45,316 nt of DNA from NCBI RefSeq assembly GCF_900182585.1, contig NZ_FXTM01000017.1, positions 1 through 45,316 on the forward strand. Direction: 5' to 3'. Origin of the DNA: Balnearium lithotrophicum. Its GTDB lineage: Bacteria > Aquificota > Aquificia > Desulfurobacteriales > Desulfurobacteriaceae. The translations under genes and the position numbers were made by a program. The notes beneath the pieces were generated by a model. That model was not told where the DNA came from. It made no database searches and saw only the letters and a list, made by a program, of their open reading frames with translations. Below are positions 33,040 through 41,075 of this stretch, piece by piece. Position 1 is the first letter of the stretch. Every line of letters begins with the position of its first letter.

Positions 33040-33067
33040 ATTCTATATTATTGAGAAAAATTTTCAA
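33040..33067 (-). promoter_or_regulatory. Promoter of the thi4-thiC operon
   Basis: Minus strand: -35 TTGAAA (33062-33067), 16-base spacer, -10 TAGAAT (33040-33045). A start seven bases downstream would fall at about 33033, exactly the 5' end of the TPP aptamer, which supports the call. Confidence 0.7.
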
Positions 33068-33077
33068 TAAAATTGAA

Positions 33078-34283
33078 TTATTTTCCTTCCTCCAACCACT
33101 TAACTGCCAAGTAAGTTTCGACGGCAACACCTACAGGGAGAGCATCCTCATCGATGTCAAACCTTGAGTTGTGGAGTGGATAGTTCGTTCCCTTCTCTTC
33201 GTTTCCCGTTCCAAGCCTTATGAACGTTCCGGGAACGTGCTGGAGGTAAACGGAAAAGTCCTCCCCACCCATTGACGGCTTTTCAAGGACTACGACCCTT
33301 TCACTTCCCAAGAGTTCTGCCATCTTTAAAAGGGCAAACTTCGTTGTCTCCTGGTCGTTTATTAGGGGAGGTGTTCCCTCCTCAAACCTAAACTCGTAAT
33401 CTCCACCGTAGGCAGATGTTACTCCCGAAAGGACTCTCTCTATGAGTTTTGGGAAGTTTTCTCTAACCTCGTTTGAGAGGGCTCTTACCGTTCCCTCAAA
33501 GGAAACCTCGTCGGGGATAACGTTCTCTGCAAATCCCCCCTTAATCCTACCTACCGTTAAAACTGCCGGTTCTAAAGGGTCAACGTACCTGCTGACGATG
33601 TGGTGGAGTGAAGTTATCGTCTGTGATGCAACAACTACAGGGTCTATTCCCAAGTGGGGGCGGGAAGCATGGGAGCTCCTTCCCTTTATCTTTACTCTGA
33701 AAACGTCAGAGGAGGCAAGGAGAGGCCCAGGCCTTGTCCCTACAAATCCCGTTGGGAGCTCCGGATAGACGTGTAGGCCAAATATGGCTGAAACTTTTGG
33801 ATTTTCCAAAACCCCGTTTTCGACCAACCACTTTGCTCCCTTACAGTCGTGCCTCTCCTCACAGGGCTGGAAGATTAGTTTTACATTTCCCCTTATGTGC
33901 TCTCTCAGATTACACAGGAGCTTTGCAGCCCCCAAGAGAACTGCAGTGTGGGCATCGTGACCGCAGGAGTGCATAATCCCCTTGATTTTAGAGGAATAAG
34001 GCTTTCCCGTTTTTTCCTCCGTTGGTAGGGCATCCATATCCGCCCTAAGTGCAACGGTTCTTCCCTCCTTCTTTCCCCTTATTAATCCAACAACTGCAGT
34101 GGAGTCTGCAAAGTTTTCAATTACCTCATCGACCCCGAACTCTCTAAGCTTGTTTGAGACAAACTCTGCCGTGTTAAACTCCCTTCCTGAGAGCTCCGGG
34201 TACATGTGGATGTGCCTTCTCCAGGATGTGACCTCTTCCTTTATCTCCTCGGAGTTCTTCAGAATAATTTCCCCTAATTCCAT
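33078..34283 (-). CDS. M20-family amidohydrolase (N-acyl-amino-acid deacylase type)
   Basis: A 401-residue metallohydrolase of the HipO/AMA subfamily. Metal residues are in ALRADMDALPTEE, HSCGHDAHTAVLLGAA and FQPCEERHDCKGA, with further family motifs GLHVYPELPTG and the C-terminal KPSMGGEDFSVYL. A dimerisation domain fills the middle (about 180-295). These enzymes deacylate N-acetyl or hippurate-type amino acids or N-acetyl-diaminopimelate; the substrate cannot be told from sequence, and no lysine or arginine genes lie near. It stands alone on the minus strand, divergent from pyrE. Confidence 0.9.
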   Translation of the reverse strand: MELGEIILKNSEEIKEEVTSWRRHIHMYPELSGREFNTAEFVSNKLREFGVDEVIENFADSTAVVGLIRGKKEGRTVALRADMDALPTEEKTGKPYSSKIKGIMHSCGHDAHTAVLLGAAKLLCNLREHIRGNVKLIFQPCEERHDCKGAKWLVENGVLENPKVSAIFGLHVYPELPTGFVGTRPGPLLASSDVFRVKIKGRSSHASRPHLGIDPVVVASQTITSLHHIVSRYVDPLEPAVLTVGRIKGGFAENVIPDEVSFEGTVRALSNEVRENFPKLIERVLSGVTSAYGGDYEFRFEEGTPPLINDQETTKFALLKMAELLGSERVVVLEKPSMGGEDFSVYLQHVPGTFIRLGTGNEEKGTNYPLHNSRFDIDEDALPVGVAVETYLAVKWLEEGK

Positions 34284-34347
34284 TCCAAACTCTCCTTTTT
34301 AGGATAAATTTTGACTAAACAGAAATTTAAGAATTGCCGGAGGAGAT

Positions 34348-34941
34348 ATGCTTACAGAGGAGGAGATAAAGGAAATATTCCTCAAGGCAGATGCCTTTCT
34401 GACAGGACACTTCTTGCTGTCAAGTGGCCTTCACAGTCCTTACTACCTTCAGTGTGCAAAGGTTCTTCAGTATCCGGAGTACTCAGAAGTTCTATGTAGG
34501 GAGCTTGCCGAGAGGATAAAGGAATTGGGAGTTGACTACGATTTCGTAATAGCTCCTGCCATAGGTGGAATTATTGTTTCCTACGAAACTGCAAGGCACC
34601 TAAAGGTGAGAGGAATTTTTGCAGAGAGGGTAGATGGAGAGTTGACGCTGAGAAGGGGATTTGAGATAAAACCGGGAGAGAGGGCTGTTGTTGTTGAGGA
34701 CGTTGTTACAACGGGAAAGTCAACGAGGGAGACTATTGAAGTCGTTAAATCCCACGGTGGAGAGGTTGTTGCAGTTGGAAGCTTAGTTGACAGGAGCGGT
34801 GGAAAGGTGGATTTTGGAGTCCCATTCGAAACCCTTTGGAGGTTGGAGGTTCCTGTATATCAACCTGACGAGTGTCCGCTGTGTAAAGAGGGAAAGGAAC
34901 CCTTGGTCAAACCGGGAAGTAGAAACATACCCTTAAAGTAG
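34348..34941 (+). CDS. pyrE: Orotate phosphoribosyltransferase
   Basis: A 197-residue OPRTase making OMP from orotate and PRPP. The PRPP loop is VVVEDVVTTGKSTRETIEVV; the hood region is AERVDGELTLRRGF with conserved Lys/Arg, and LLSSGLHSPYYLQCAKV is the N-terminal signature. The ATG has GGAGGAG directly ahead. The C-terminus CPLCKEGKEPLVKPGSR is a short Cys-containing tail (CxxC) sometimes seen in thermophile PyrE. It is followed after 15 bases by the polyprenyl synthase gene, probably in one transcript. Confidence 0.95.
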   Translation: MLTEEEIKEIFLKADAFLTGHFLLSSGLHSPYYLQCAKVLQYPEYSEVLCRELAERIKELGVDYDFVIAPAIGGIIVSYETARHLKVRGIFAERVDGELTLRRGFEIKPGERAVVVEDVVTTGKSTRETIEVVKSHGGEVVAVGSLVDRSGGKVDFGVPFETLWRLEVPVYQPDECPLCKEGKEPLVKPGSRNIPLK

Positions 34942-34956
34942 GTTAAAATAGCAGGG

Positions 34957-35931
34957 ATGAAGATTTTTAAACCCTTTGAAGTTATAAAGGAAGAGCTCTT
35001 TAAGAGTGAGGAGTTTTCAAGGGAGCTCCTTTCAACAAAGGTTTCCCTCGTTTTAAAGGCTGGTGGGTACATTTTAGACAGCGGTGGAAAGAGGATAAGG
35101 CCGGGACTTACGATTCTCTCTGGAAAGTTGGTTGGAGCTCCCCTTGAGAGGTTAATTCCCGTTGCAACCGTCATGGAGTACATGCACACTGCAACCCTCC
35201 TTCACGATGATATAGTTGATGGAGCAAAGCTTAGGAGGGGAAAGCCTTCTGCAAACGACGTTTTTGGAAACGATGTTGCCGTTTTGGTCGGTGACTACAT
35301 GTTTGCAAAGGCAATTTACGTACTGGCAGTTTACGGGGGAGAGGAAGTTTTAAAGGTAGCTGCAAAGACCGTTCAGGACATGTCTGAGGGAGAGCTCCTT
35401 CAGCTTGAAAATGTTGGAAATACTGATGTTGACGAAGACTACTACTTTGATGTTATATACAGGAAAACGGCTTCTCTGCTTTCCACCTGTTGTGAGTGCG
35501 GAGCTCTCTTGGGAAATCCCTCAGACGAGAAGAGGGAATCTCTAAGGAAGTTTGGTGAATTTATAGGTTATGCCTTTCAGTTGGTTGACGATGCATTCGA
35601 TTACGTTTCCCATTCAGAGAGGATAGGGAAACCTGCAGGAAACGATATTAGAGAGGGGAAAGTTACGTATCCCCTCCTTTCCGTTTGGAGCGAGCTGTCA
35701 GATAAGGAAAGGGAGTTTATTAGAAAGGTTTTCTCTGAAGTAGAACCGAGCAGAGAGGAGATAGACAGAGTAAGGAAGATTGTTCTGAGTAAGGGGGGAG
35801 ACAGGAAAACGTTTCAGCTTGCAAGGGAATACGTTGAGAGGGCAAAGGAGCTCCTAAAACAGTTCCCCGAATCAGAGTACAGGGGAGCTCTCTGTGAGGT
35901 TGCCGACTTTATAGTTGAGAGGACCTACTAA
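34957..35931 (+). CDS. Long-chain polyprenyl diphosphate synthase
   Basis: A 324-residue trans-prenyltransferase. The first aspartate-rich motif is LLHDDIVDGAKLRRGKP (DDxxD), the second QLVDDAFDYVSHSERIGKP. YKTASLL (here YRKTASLLSTCC) and GGKRIRPGL bind pyrophosphate and isopentenyl diphosphate. It makes a C35-C50 chain for quinones (menaquinone in this group); chain length is set by residues before the first motif and cannot be called here. The end overlaps the convergent recG stop by 4 bases. The geranylgeranyl-reductase-like flavoprotein at 7944 could act on its product; that is inference. Confidence 0.9.
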   Translation: MKIFKPFEVIKEELFKSEEFSRELLSTKVSLVLKAGGYILDSGGKRIRPGLTILSGKLVGAPLERLIPVATVMEYMHTATLLHDDIVDGAKLRRGKPSANDVFGNDVAVLVGDYMFAKAIYVLAVYGGEEVLKVAAKTVQDMSEGELLQLENVGNTDVDEDYYFDVIYRKTASLLSTCCECGALLGNPSDEKRESLRKFGEFIGYAFQLVDDAFDYVSHSERIGKPAGNDIREGKVTYPLLSVWSELSDKEREFIRKVFSEVEPSREEIDRVRKIVLSKGGDRKTFQLAREYVERAKELLKQFPESEYRGALCEVADFIVERTY

Positions 35932-38384
35932 CCAACCCCTACAAGGTCAAACTTTTTACCGAACCTTAAACTCAACAGTTTCCTTAGGTTATCGAGTCCC
36001 TCAAGCTCGGGATTTTTCGATACTAACTCCTCAGCTGCTTTCCTTGCCAACTTTAGGACTTCGTAGTCCCTCCTGAGGTCTGCTACTTTGAAGTCTCCAA
36101 GCCCAGACTGCCTTGTTCCAAAGATTTCACCTGGCCCCCTAAAGAGAAAGTCCGCCTCTGCAATCTTAAATCCGTCATTTGTTGACTCTAAAACCTTTAG
36201 TCTCTTTACCGAATCTTCACCAATTCCCCTCGAGGTTACTAAAAAACAGTAGGATTTCCTATCTCCTCTTCCTACCCTTCCTCTAAGCTGGTGGAGTTGA
36301 GCAAGTCCAAACCTCTCGGCATGTTCGATTACCATAACTGTAGCTTCTGGAACGTCAACTCCAACTTCAATTACAGTTGTTGAAACCAAGACGGAAAACT
36401 CACCCCTCTTGAACTTCTCCATTACGCTGTCCTTCTCCTCCTGCTTCATCCTGCCGTGGAGAAGTCCCACAGGATAGGGCTTTAGCTTCTCGTTCCAGTA
36501 GTGAAACATCTCAGTTGCAGCCTTTAGTTCCAACTTCTCCGATTCCTCAATGAGTGGATAGACTATGTAAACCCTGTTTCCCTTTGAAAGCTCCTTCCTT
36601 AAGAACTCAACCAAACTTCTCCTCTCATCCTCAAAGACAATTTTCGTCTCTATCGGCTTCCTTCCCGCCGGAAGCTCGTCTATTACAGAAACATCAAGGT
36701 CCCCGTAGGCAGTCATTGCAAGGGTTCTCGGAATCGGTGTTGCCGTCATAACCAAAACGTCGGGCATCCTTCCCTTTTTCTTAAGCTCTGCCCTCTGTTT
36801 AACGCCAAACCTGTGCTGTTCGTCTATAACTACAAGTCCTAAGTTCTTAAATTCAACACCCTCTTGAATGAGGGCATGAGTTCCAACAACAACCTGAAAA
36901 TAACCTTCCTTTATTGCCTTGTACATTGTTTCTTTCTGCTTCTTTGAAAGGCTTCCAGTTAGAAGACCAACCCTTATCCCGTAGGGGTTTAGAAACTCCT
37001 TGAACTTTTTAAAGTGCTGATTTGCTAAAATTTCCGTTGGGGCCATAACAGCAGTTTGATAGCCACTCCTTGCAGCAAAAAAGGCTGCAGCTGCAGAAAC
37101 AACGGTCTTTCCACTTCCAACATCTCCCTGGACGAGCCTGTTCATCGGCTCAGGGCTTTTCATATCGTTAACAATTTCCCTTAAAACCTTCTCTTGGGCT
37201 CCCGTTAACTTAAACGGAAGAACCTTTTTAAACTCCTCTATCAGTCCCTCATCTATTGGAAAAGAGATACCCTTTTCCTTCTTTACTTTCTGTTTGTAGA
37301 GACCTATTGCAAGCTGGAACAGGAAAAGCTCATCAAAAATTACTCTTTTCTGCGAGGGAGACTTAAAATTTTGGAGCTCCTCAACGTCTTCATCTTGGGG
37401 AAAGTGAACCCTCCAGAATGCCTCGTGGGCTTCTGGAAAGTTGTACTTTTTGAGAATCTCCTTAGGGAGGTACTCGGGAAAGTAGGGAAGGACCTTCTTT
37501 ATCAGAAAGTGAATGTCCTTTCTAACTGTTGTCTGCTTTATTCCCTCTGCACAGTGGTATACGGGGAGAATCGTTCCCAACTTTTCAAGCTTTCCCTTAT
37601 GAGGGTCAAGAATCTCAACCTCCGGATGGACAATTTCGAATCCAGAGGTTTTTCTCTTAACCGTTCCAAAGGCAAGGACTTCCCTCCCTAACTCCTTTAC
37701 CTTTTTAAACAGGCTCTTGTAGTAGTTTAAGACCCTCTCCTGAAGAAAGAGGAGTGTTACAGAGCCGGTTCTGTCGTATAGAACTACCTTTAGAATTCTC
37801 TTCTTCTTTTTGGAGGTTTGGAGCTCTGAGACGTTTACAACCTTTCCCTTTACTAAGAACTCACCGTTTGGCTTTAGATATGCCATCGGAGTCACTGTTG
37901 TCCTGTCCTCGTACCTGAAGGGAAGGTAGTAAATTCCGTCTATTATCCTTTCAATTCCTAACTTCTTAAGCCTGTTTAACCTCCTTTTGTCAATTCCCTT
38001 TACTTTTTCTACTTCCTGAAAGAATGCCTCAATAGGATAGGTTTTTTTCCTCTCTATTTTTTCCCTCTTGGATATTATTCTCTCCCTTGGAATTTCCCTT
38101 TCCCTTGCCCTTTCAATCTCTTCGGGGAGGAACTTTAGTGTAAAGACTGTGTGGAGCTCCTTTAATAGCTCCTTTTTCCTCTTTTCAGGCAGTCCTTTAT
38201 AGTTTTCTAAAACCTTTAAAACCCTGTTTAGCCAAGATTTCCTCTTTCTATCAAGGTAAGGAAGAAGTTCCTTAAAGAGCTTTGATAGGACTACATCTGG
38301 ATCTTTTACCCTGTTAAAGTACTTAAAGTTGTCCCGTGTAACTAAAAATAGGAGCTCTTTAATTCTCTTTAAGGTCTGTTTCAT
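35928..38384 (-). CDS. recG: ATP-dependent DNA helicase RecG
   Basis: An 818-residue RecG. A wedge/OB domain (FLVKGKVVNVSELQTSKKKKR) precedes the superfamily 2 helicase: Walker A QGDVGSGKTVVSAAA, DEQH box VIDEQHRFGVKQRAEL, motif III MTATPIPRTLAM, motif V STTVIEVGVDVPEATVMVIEHAERFG and motif VI LHQLRGRVGRG, then the TRG region FKIAEADFLFRGPGEIFG. It remodels stalled forks and Holliday junctions. The first 120 residues are a Lys/Arg-rich extension (VKDPDVVLSKLFKEL and on) typical of Aquificales-type RecG. Alone on its strand. Confidence 0.95.
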   Translation of the reverse strand: MKQTLKRIKELLFLVTRDNFKYFNRVKDPDVVLSKLFKELLPYLDRKRKSWLNRVLKVLENYKGLPEKRKKELLKELHTVFTLKFLPEEIERAREREIPRERIISKREKIERKKTYPIEAFFQEVEKVKGIDKRRLNRLKKLGIERIIDGIYYLPFRYEDRTTVTPMAYLKPNGEFLVKGKVVNVSELQTSKKKKRILKVVLYDRTGSVTLLFLQERVLNYYKSLFKKVKELGREVLAFGTVKRKTSGFEIVHPEVEILDPHKGKLEKLGTILPVYHCAEGIKQTTVRKDIHFLIKKVLPYFPEYLPKEILKKYNFPEAHEAFWRVHFPQDEDVEELQNFKSPSQKRVIFDELFLFQLAIGLYKQKVKKEKGISFPIDEGLIEEFKKVLPFKLTGAQEKVLREIVNDMKSPEPMNRLVQGDVGSGKTVVSAAAAFFAARSGYQTAVMAPTEILANQHFKKFKEFLNPYGIRVGLLTGSLSKKQKETMYKAIKEGYFQVVVGTHALIQEGVEFKNLGLVVIDEQHRFGVKQRAELKKKGRMPDVLVMTATPIPRTLAMTAYGDLDVSVIDELPAGRKPIETKIVFEDERRSLVEFLRKELSKGNRVYIVYPLIEESEKLELKAATEMFHYWNEKLKPYPVGLLHGRMKQEEKDSVMEKFKRGEFSVLVSTTVIEVGVDVPEATVMVIEHAERFGLAQLHQLRGRVGRGDRKSYCFLVTSRGIGEDSVKRLKVLESTNDGFKIAEADFLFRGPGEIFGTRQSGLGDFKVADLRRDYEVLKLARKAAEELVSKNPELEGLDNLRKLLSLRFGKKFDLVGVG

Positions 38385-38489
38385 GTTAGAGTTAATTTAA
38401 CTTATAAAAATTTCGTTTCAACATATTGTAGCTAAGTTGGGTTAGAATTCTACCTATGAAGTCATTATTGGAGTTAAGATAGGTTAGAA

Positions 38490-39863
38490 ATGAAAACGTA
38501 CGTTTTGCAAATTATAGCTACTAAATCAAAGGATGAAGCTGTAAGGGTTTTTGAGTCGTTAAAGAAGAAGAACTTACCTGTACGTATAGATAAGGTAAAT
38601 GACTGGTACAAAGTAAGAATTGGAAACTTCAAAAGTTATGAGGAAGCAAAGAAATTTGTTCTAAAACACAATCTTGAAGGAAAGGGATATATAAGCTTAA
38701 TTAATTACGAACCTCGAAGAACAGTTTTAGCTTCGAACCTGGAAAAGAAGAACCTAGAAAAGAAGAAAAAGCTCATTCAGACAATAGATAATATTACGTC
38801 TGAAAGTTTTGATAAAGTTAGTAATAGTAAAGAAACCTCTTTAAAAAAAGAAAACAGTTATCAAAGTACAAATTACACTACTCTGATTAAAAAGGTTGAT
38901 TATCTCGGTAATTTAAAAGCAATTAATAGAGAAAGTCAAAATAAAGAGGAGAAAAGTAACGGTACTCTTCACATTCATAAAATAACAAATCTGAATACCA
39001 AAAAGGAGGGGAGGATGAATTTTGAAGTTATTGCTGTTTTATTAGTCTTTTTAATTGTCTTTCTAATAATTATTAGATATCTAATTAAAAAACTCAGGGA
39101 AAAAACTCACATTGAGGATGAAACGGTAAGTCATCAAATGGAAGATGAAAGTATTGAGAATTCTGAAGAAAATGAAAAATATGATGAAATAGAATTAAAA
39201 AACTTGGAAACAGAAGATAGCAGGGAAATTCAAGAAACACTTCAAATTAAGAACCCGGTAGAGGAAGAGAAGTTTCAGGAAACAAAATTTACTCACGAAA
39301 AAGGAGGAATCTTAGTTTCCTACGGGAAATTAGTTATAGGGGAATCCACTTCTATAACAGGAGATGTAGTATCAAAGGATTCTGTTATTGTAGAGAACAA
39401 TTCCAGAATAACAGGAAGTATAACCGCAGAAAAGTACGTAAAACTTGAAAAGAATGTTAAAACAGGAAAAATATTGGCTCCTATTGTTCATACCATAAGG
39501 GACGAGGAGCTCCCTAAAATTCCAGAAACTGAAGTTCCCGTATCTGGTGGTTTGAAGAGTAATGGAGACTTGGAACTTTCCGATGGACTGCTGATTCAAG
39601 GAAGTGTGGAGGTTGGTGGTAATCTTAAAATAGGAAAAAATAGCAAAATATTGGGTAACGTTTCTGCAAAGAATGTTGTGGTAGATGAGGGGACATTTAT
39701 CTACGGGAAAATTTCCTCTCTACAGGACGTAGAAATTAGGAATAGAGTTATTGTTGGAAGTGGACCTGGTAAGGGAGGCATTAAGGCTGGAGGAAGGGTA
39801 AAATTGGGAAGTAGCGTAGTTATTTTAGGAAACATTGATGCTAAAGAAATTGTGGCTGAATAG
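38490..39863 (+). CDS. SPOR-TM-bactofilin fusion protein
   Basis: A 457-residue protein. Residues 1-75 look like a SPOR domain (TYVLQIIATKSKDEAVRVFESL, DWYKVRIGNFKSYEEAKKFV), which binds denuded septal peptidoglycan. A polar Asn/Lys-rich linker follows; one membrane helix is at about 180-198 (VIAVLLVFLIVFLIIIRYLI); then an acidic linker and, from about 270, bactofilin-type beta-helix repeats (LVIGESTSITGDVVSKDSVI, LKIGKNSKILGNVSAKNVVV, VKLGSSVVILGNIDAKEIV). No N-terminal signal peptide. The DNA is more AT-rich than its neighbours. An internal ribosome site at 39004 may yield a second protein. Fusion of SPOR with bactofilin is not an arrangement I know. Confidence 0.78.
   Translation: MKTYVLQIIATKSKDEAVRVFESLKKKNLPVRIDKVNDWYKVRIGNFKSYEEAKKFVLKHNLEGKGYISLINYEPRRTVLASNLEKKNLEKKKKLIQTIDNITSESFDKVSNSKETSLKKENSYQSTNYTTLIKKVDYLGNLKAINRESQNKEEKSNGTLHIHKITNLNTKKEGRMNFEVIAVLLVFLIVFLIIIRYLIKKLREKTHIEDETVSHQMEDESIENSEENEKYDEIELKNLETEDSREIQETLQIKNPVEEEKFQETKFTHEKGGILVSYGKLVIGESTSITGDVVSKDSVIVENNSRITGSITAEKYVKLEKNVKTGKILAPIVHTIRDEELPKIPETEVPVSGGLKSNGDLELSDGLLIQGSVEVGGNLKIGKNSKILGNVSAKNVVVDEGTFIYGKISSLQDVEIRNRVIVGSGPGKGGIKAGGRVKLGSSVVILGNIDAKEIVAE
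39004..39017 (+). promoter_or_regulatory. Strong internal ribosome site and ATG inside the SPOR-bactofilin gene
   Basis: AGGAGG at 39004-39009 (within AGGAGGGGAGG) stands five bases before an in-frame ATG at 39015. That start would give a 282-residue protein beginning MNFEVIAVLLVFLIV: membrane anchor plus bactofilin part, without SPOR. It is a far better ribosome site than the one at 38490, which has only AGGTT. Confidence 0.65.
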
Positions 39864-40013
39864 TTTACTTACTGGAACGTATAAGGAGAGATACACCTAC
39901 GGCTAAATCGCCGTTTAACTCTATTAATGTTTTAACCAAGCAGTATTGGAAATCCCGAAGCCTGTACGAGAGTTCGCTGGAGTAAGGAGTTCCTCAATTT
40001 AATGAGGATTAGC
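39864..40013. other. 150-base convergent spacer with hairpins, possible structured RNA or IS remnant
   Basis: Non-coding spacer between two convergent genes. Hairpins: ACGGC-TAAATC-GCCGT (39899-39914) and TCCTCA-ATTTAA-TGAGGA (39991-40008). Between them is a G/C-richer stretch with ATCCCGAAGCC and GAGTTCGCTGGAGTAAGG. Neither hairpin has a U-run, so plain terminators do not explain it. No known riboswitch consensus was matched by eye. The second hairpin near an edge recalls right ends of IS200/IS605 elements, but no transposase or tnpB is present. Confidence 0.35.
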
Positions 40014-40691
40014 TCAAACTTCTTTTGTTAGTTTGTACCCGAGCCTTGGAAGGGTTTTTAAATATTTTCCCTTCTCTCCCAACTTCTTTCTCAAACGGCT
40101 TATGTAGACATCAACAGTTCTTGTAGTTTCATCGTGGTCTGCACCCCAGATTTTCTCAAGGAGCTCCTCCCTCGAAAATAGTTCCTCGGGATGCTCCAAA
40201 AAGAACTCTAAGAGCTGGAGCTCCGTCTTTGTTAGCTGAATCGGTTTTCCATCAACAGTTACAGACTTTGAACGCTTATTTTCAACAATTCCCTCAAACT
40301 CCAAAATGTCCTTCTTTCCCTTTCCCGTTCTCCTTAAAACTGCCTCAATTCTTGCAAGGAGTTCCTTTATGCTAAACGGCTTTGTTATGTAGTCGTCCGC
40401 CCCCGTCGTTAATCCTTTAACCTTCGTATCCTCATCTCCTAAGGCTGTTAACATTATTACTGGTGTATCAAAGTTAATCGTTTCCTTCCTTATTCTCCTA
40501 CAGAGCTCTATTCCTTCAATTCCCGGTATCATGAGGTCCAAAATAACAACGTCGTACTTTCTCTCCTTCAACTTATCGTAAGCTTCCTTTCCGTCTGTAA
40601 CCCAGTCAACGTAGTACCCGTTATCCTCAAGCCTTTCCTTTACCATTTCTCCGATTACTTCATCGTCCTCAACCAAGAGAACTTCAACCAT
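40014..40691 (-). CDS. OmpR/PhoB-family response regulator (orphan)
   Basis: A 225-residue two-domain regulator. Receiver: acidic pocket VEVLLVEDDEVIG, phospho-acceptor Asp in VVILDLMIPGIEG (about 52), switch Thr in PVIMLTALGD, Lys in DDYITKPFSIKELLARI. A winged-helix DNA-binding domain follows (LTKTELQLLEFFLEHPEELFSREELLEKIWGAD, TRTVDVYISRLRKKLG). No histidine kinase gene is adjacent, so its partner is elsewhere. It lies 9 bases after the cytidine deaminase gene on the same strand. Confidence 0.93.
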   Translation of the reverse strand: MVEVLLVEDDEVIGEMVKERLEDNGYYVDWVTDGKEAYDKLKERKYDVVILDLMIPGIEGIELCRRIRKETINFDTPVIMLTALGDEDTKVKGLTTGADDYITKPFSIKELLARIEAVLRRTGKGKKDILEFEGIVENKRSKSVTVDGKPIQLTKTELQLLEFFLEHPEELFSREELLEKIWGADHDETTRTVDVYISRLRKKLGEKGKYLKTLPRLGYKLTKEV

Positions 40692-40700
40692 TCTTCCTCC

Positions 40701-41075
40701 TTAGAGTTTAAAGTTGAAGGGAAGGAGCTCTCCCAACGTGAAGGACTCCTCACTCCTTCCATCTGTAACTATTACCTCAAAGTCCTCAGGAAAAAACTCC
40801 GATAGAACCTGTCTGCATGCTCCACATGGATAGGGGAAAACGTCAGGAGAGTATATTAACATCTTTTTAAAGTTTTTCTTTCCTTCAGAAACTGCCTTAA
40901 AAACGGCTACCCTCTCTGCACAGACAGTTAATCCGTAGGAGGCATTCTCAACGTTCACTCCCGTATAGATTCCGTCATCTCCGAATAGAACTGCAGAAAT
41001 CCTAACATTTGAGTAGGGAGAGTAAGAGTTTTCTAAAGCCTTTTTTGCTACTTTTAAGAGTTCAACAGTCCTCAT
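40701..41075 (-). CDS. cdd: Cytidine deaminase
   Basis: A 124-residue zinc deaminase. Zinc ligands: Cys in TVCAERVAVFKAV (with catalytic Glu) and the two cysteines of PCGACRQVLSEF. N-terminal AKKALENSYSPYSNVRISAVL and GVNVENASYGL are the usual substrate segments. It converts cytidine to uridine in nucleoside salvage. The start is set to ATG 41075, overlapping the upstream stop (ATGA) with GGAGGTG ahead, rather than an in-frame TTG at 41090. The upstream gene is a phosphoribosyltransferase, which fits salvage. Confidence 0.93.
   Translation of the reverse strand: MRTVELLKVAKKALENSYSPYSNVRISAVLFGDDGIYTGVNVENASYGLTVCAERVAVFKAVSEGKKNFKKMLIYSPDVFPYPCGACRQVLSEFFPEDFEVIVTDGRSEESFTLGELLPFNFKL

Noticed and set aside
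39899-39950. Possible CRISPR repeat or fluoride riboswitch in the 39864-40013 spacer
   Set aside because: No second copy at regular distance, and the fluoride pseudoknot pattern is absent.
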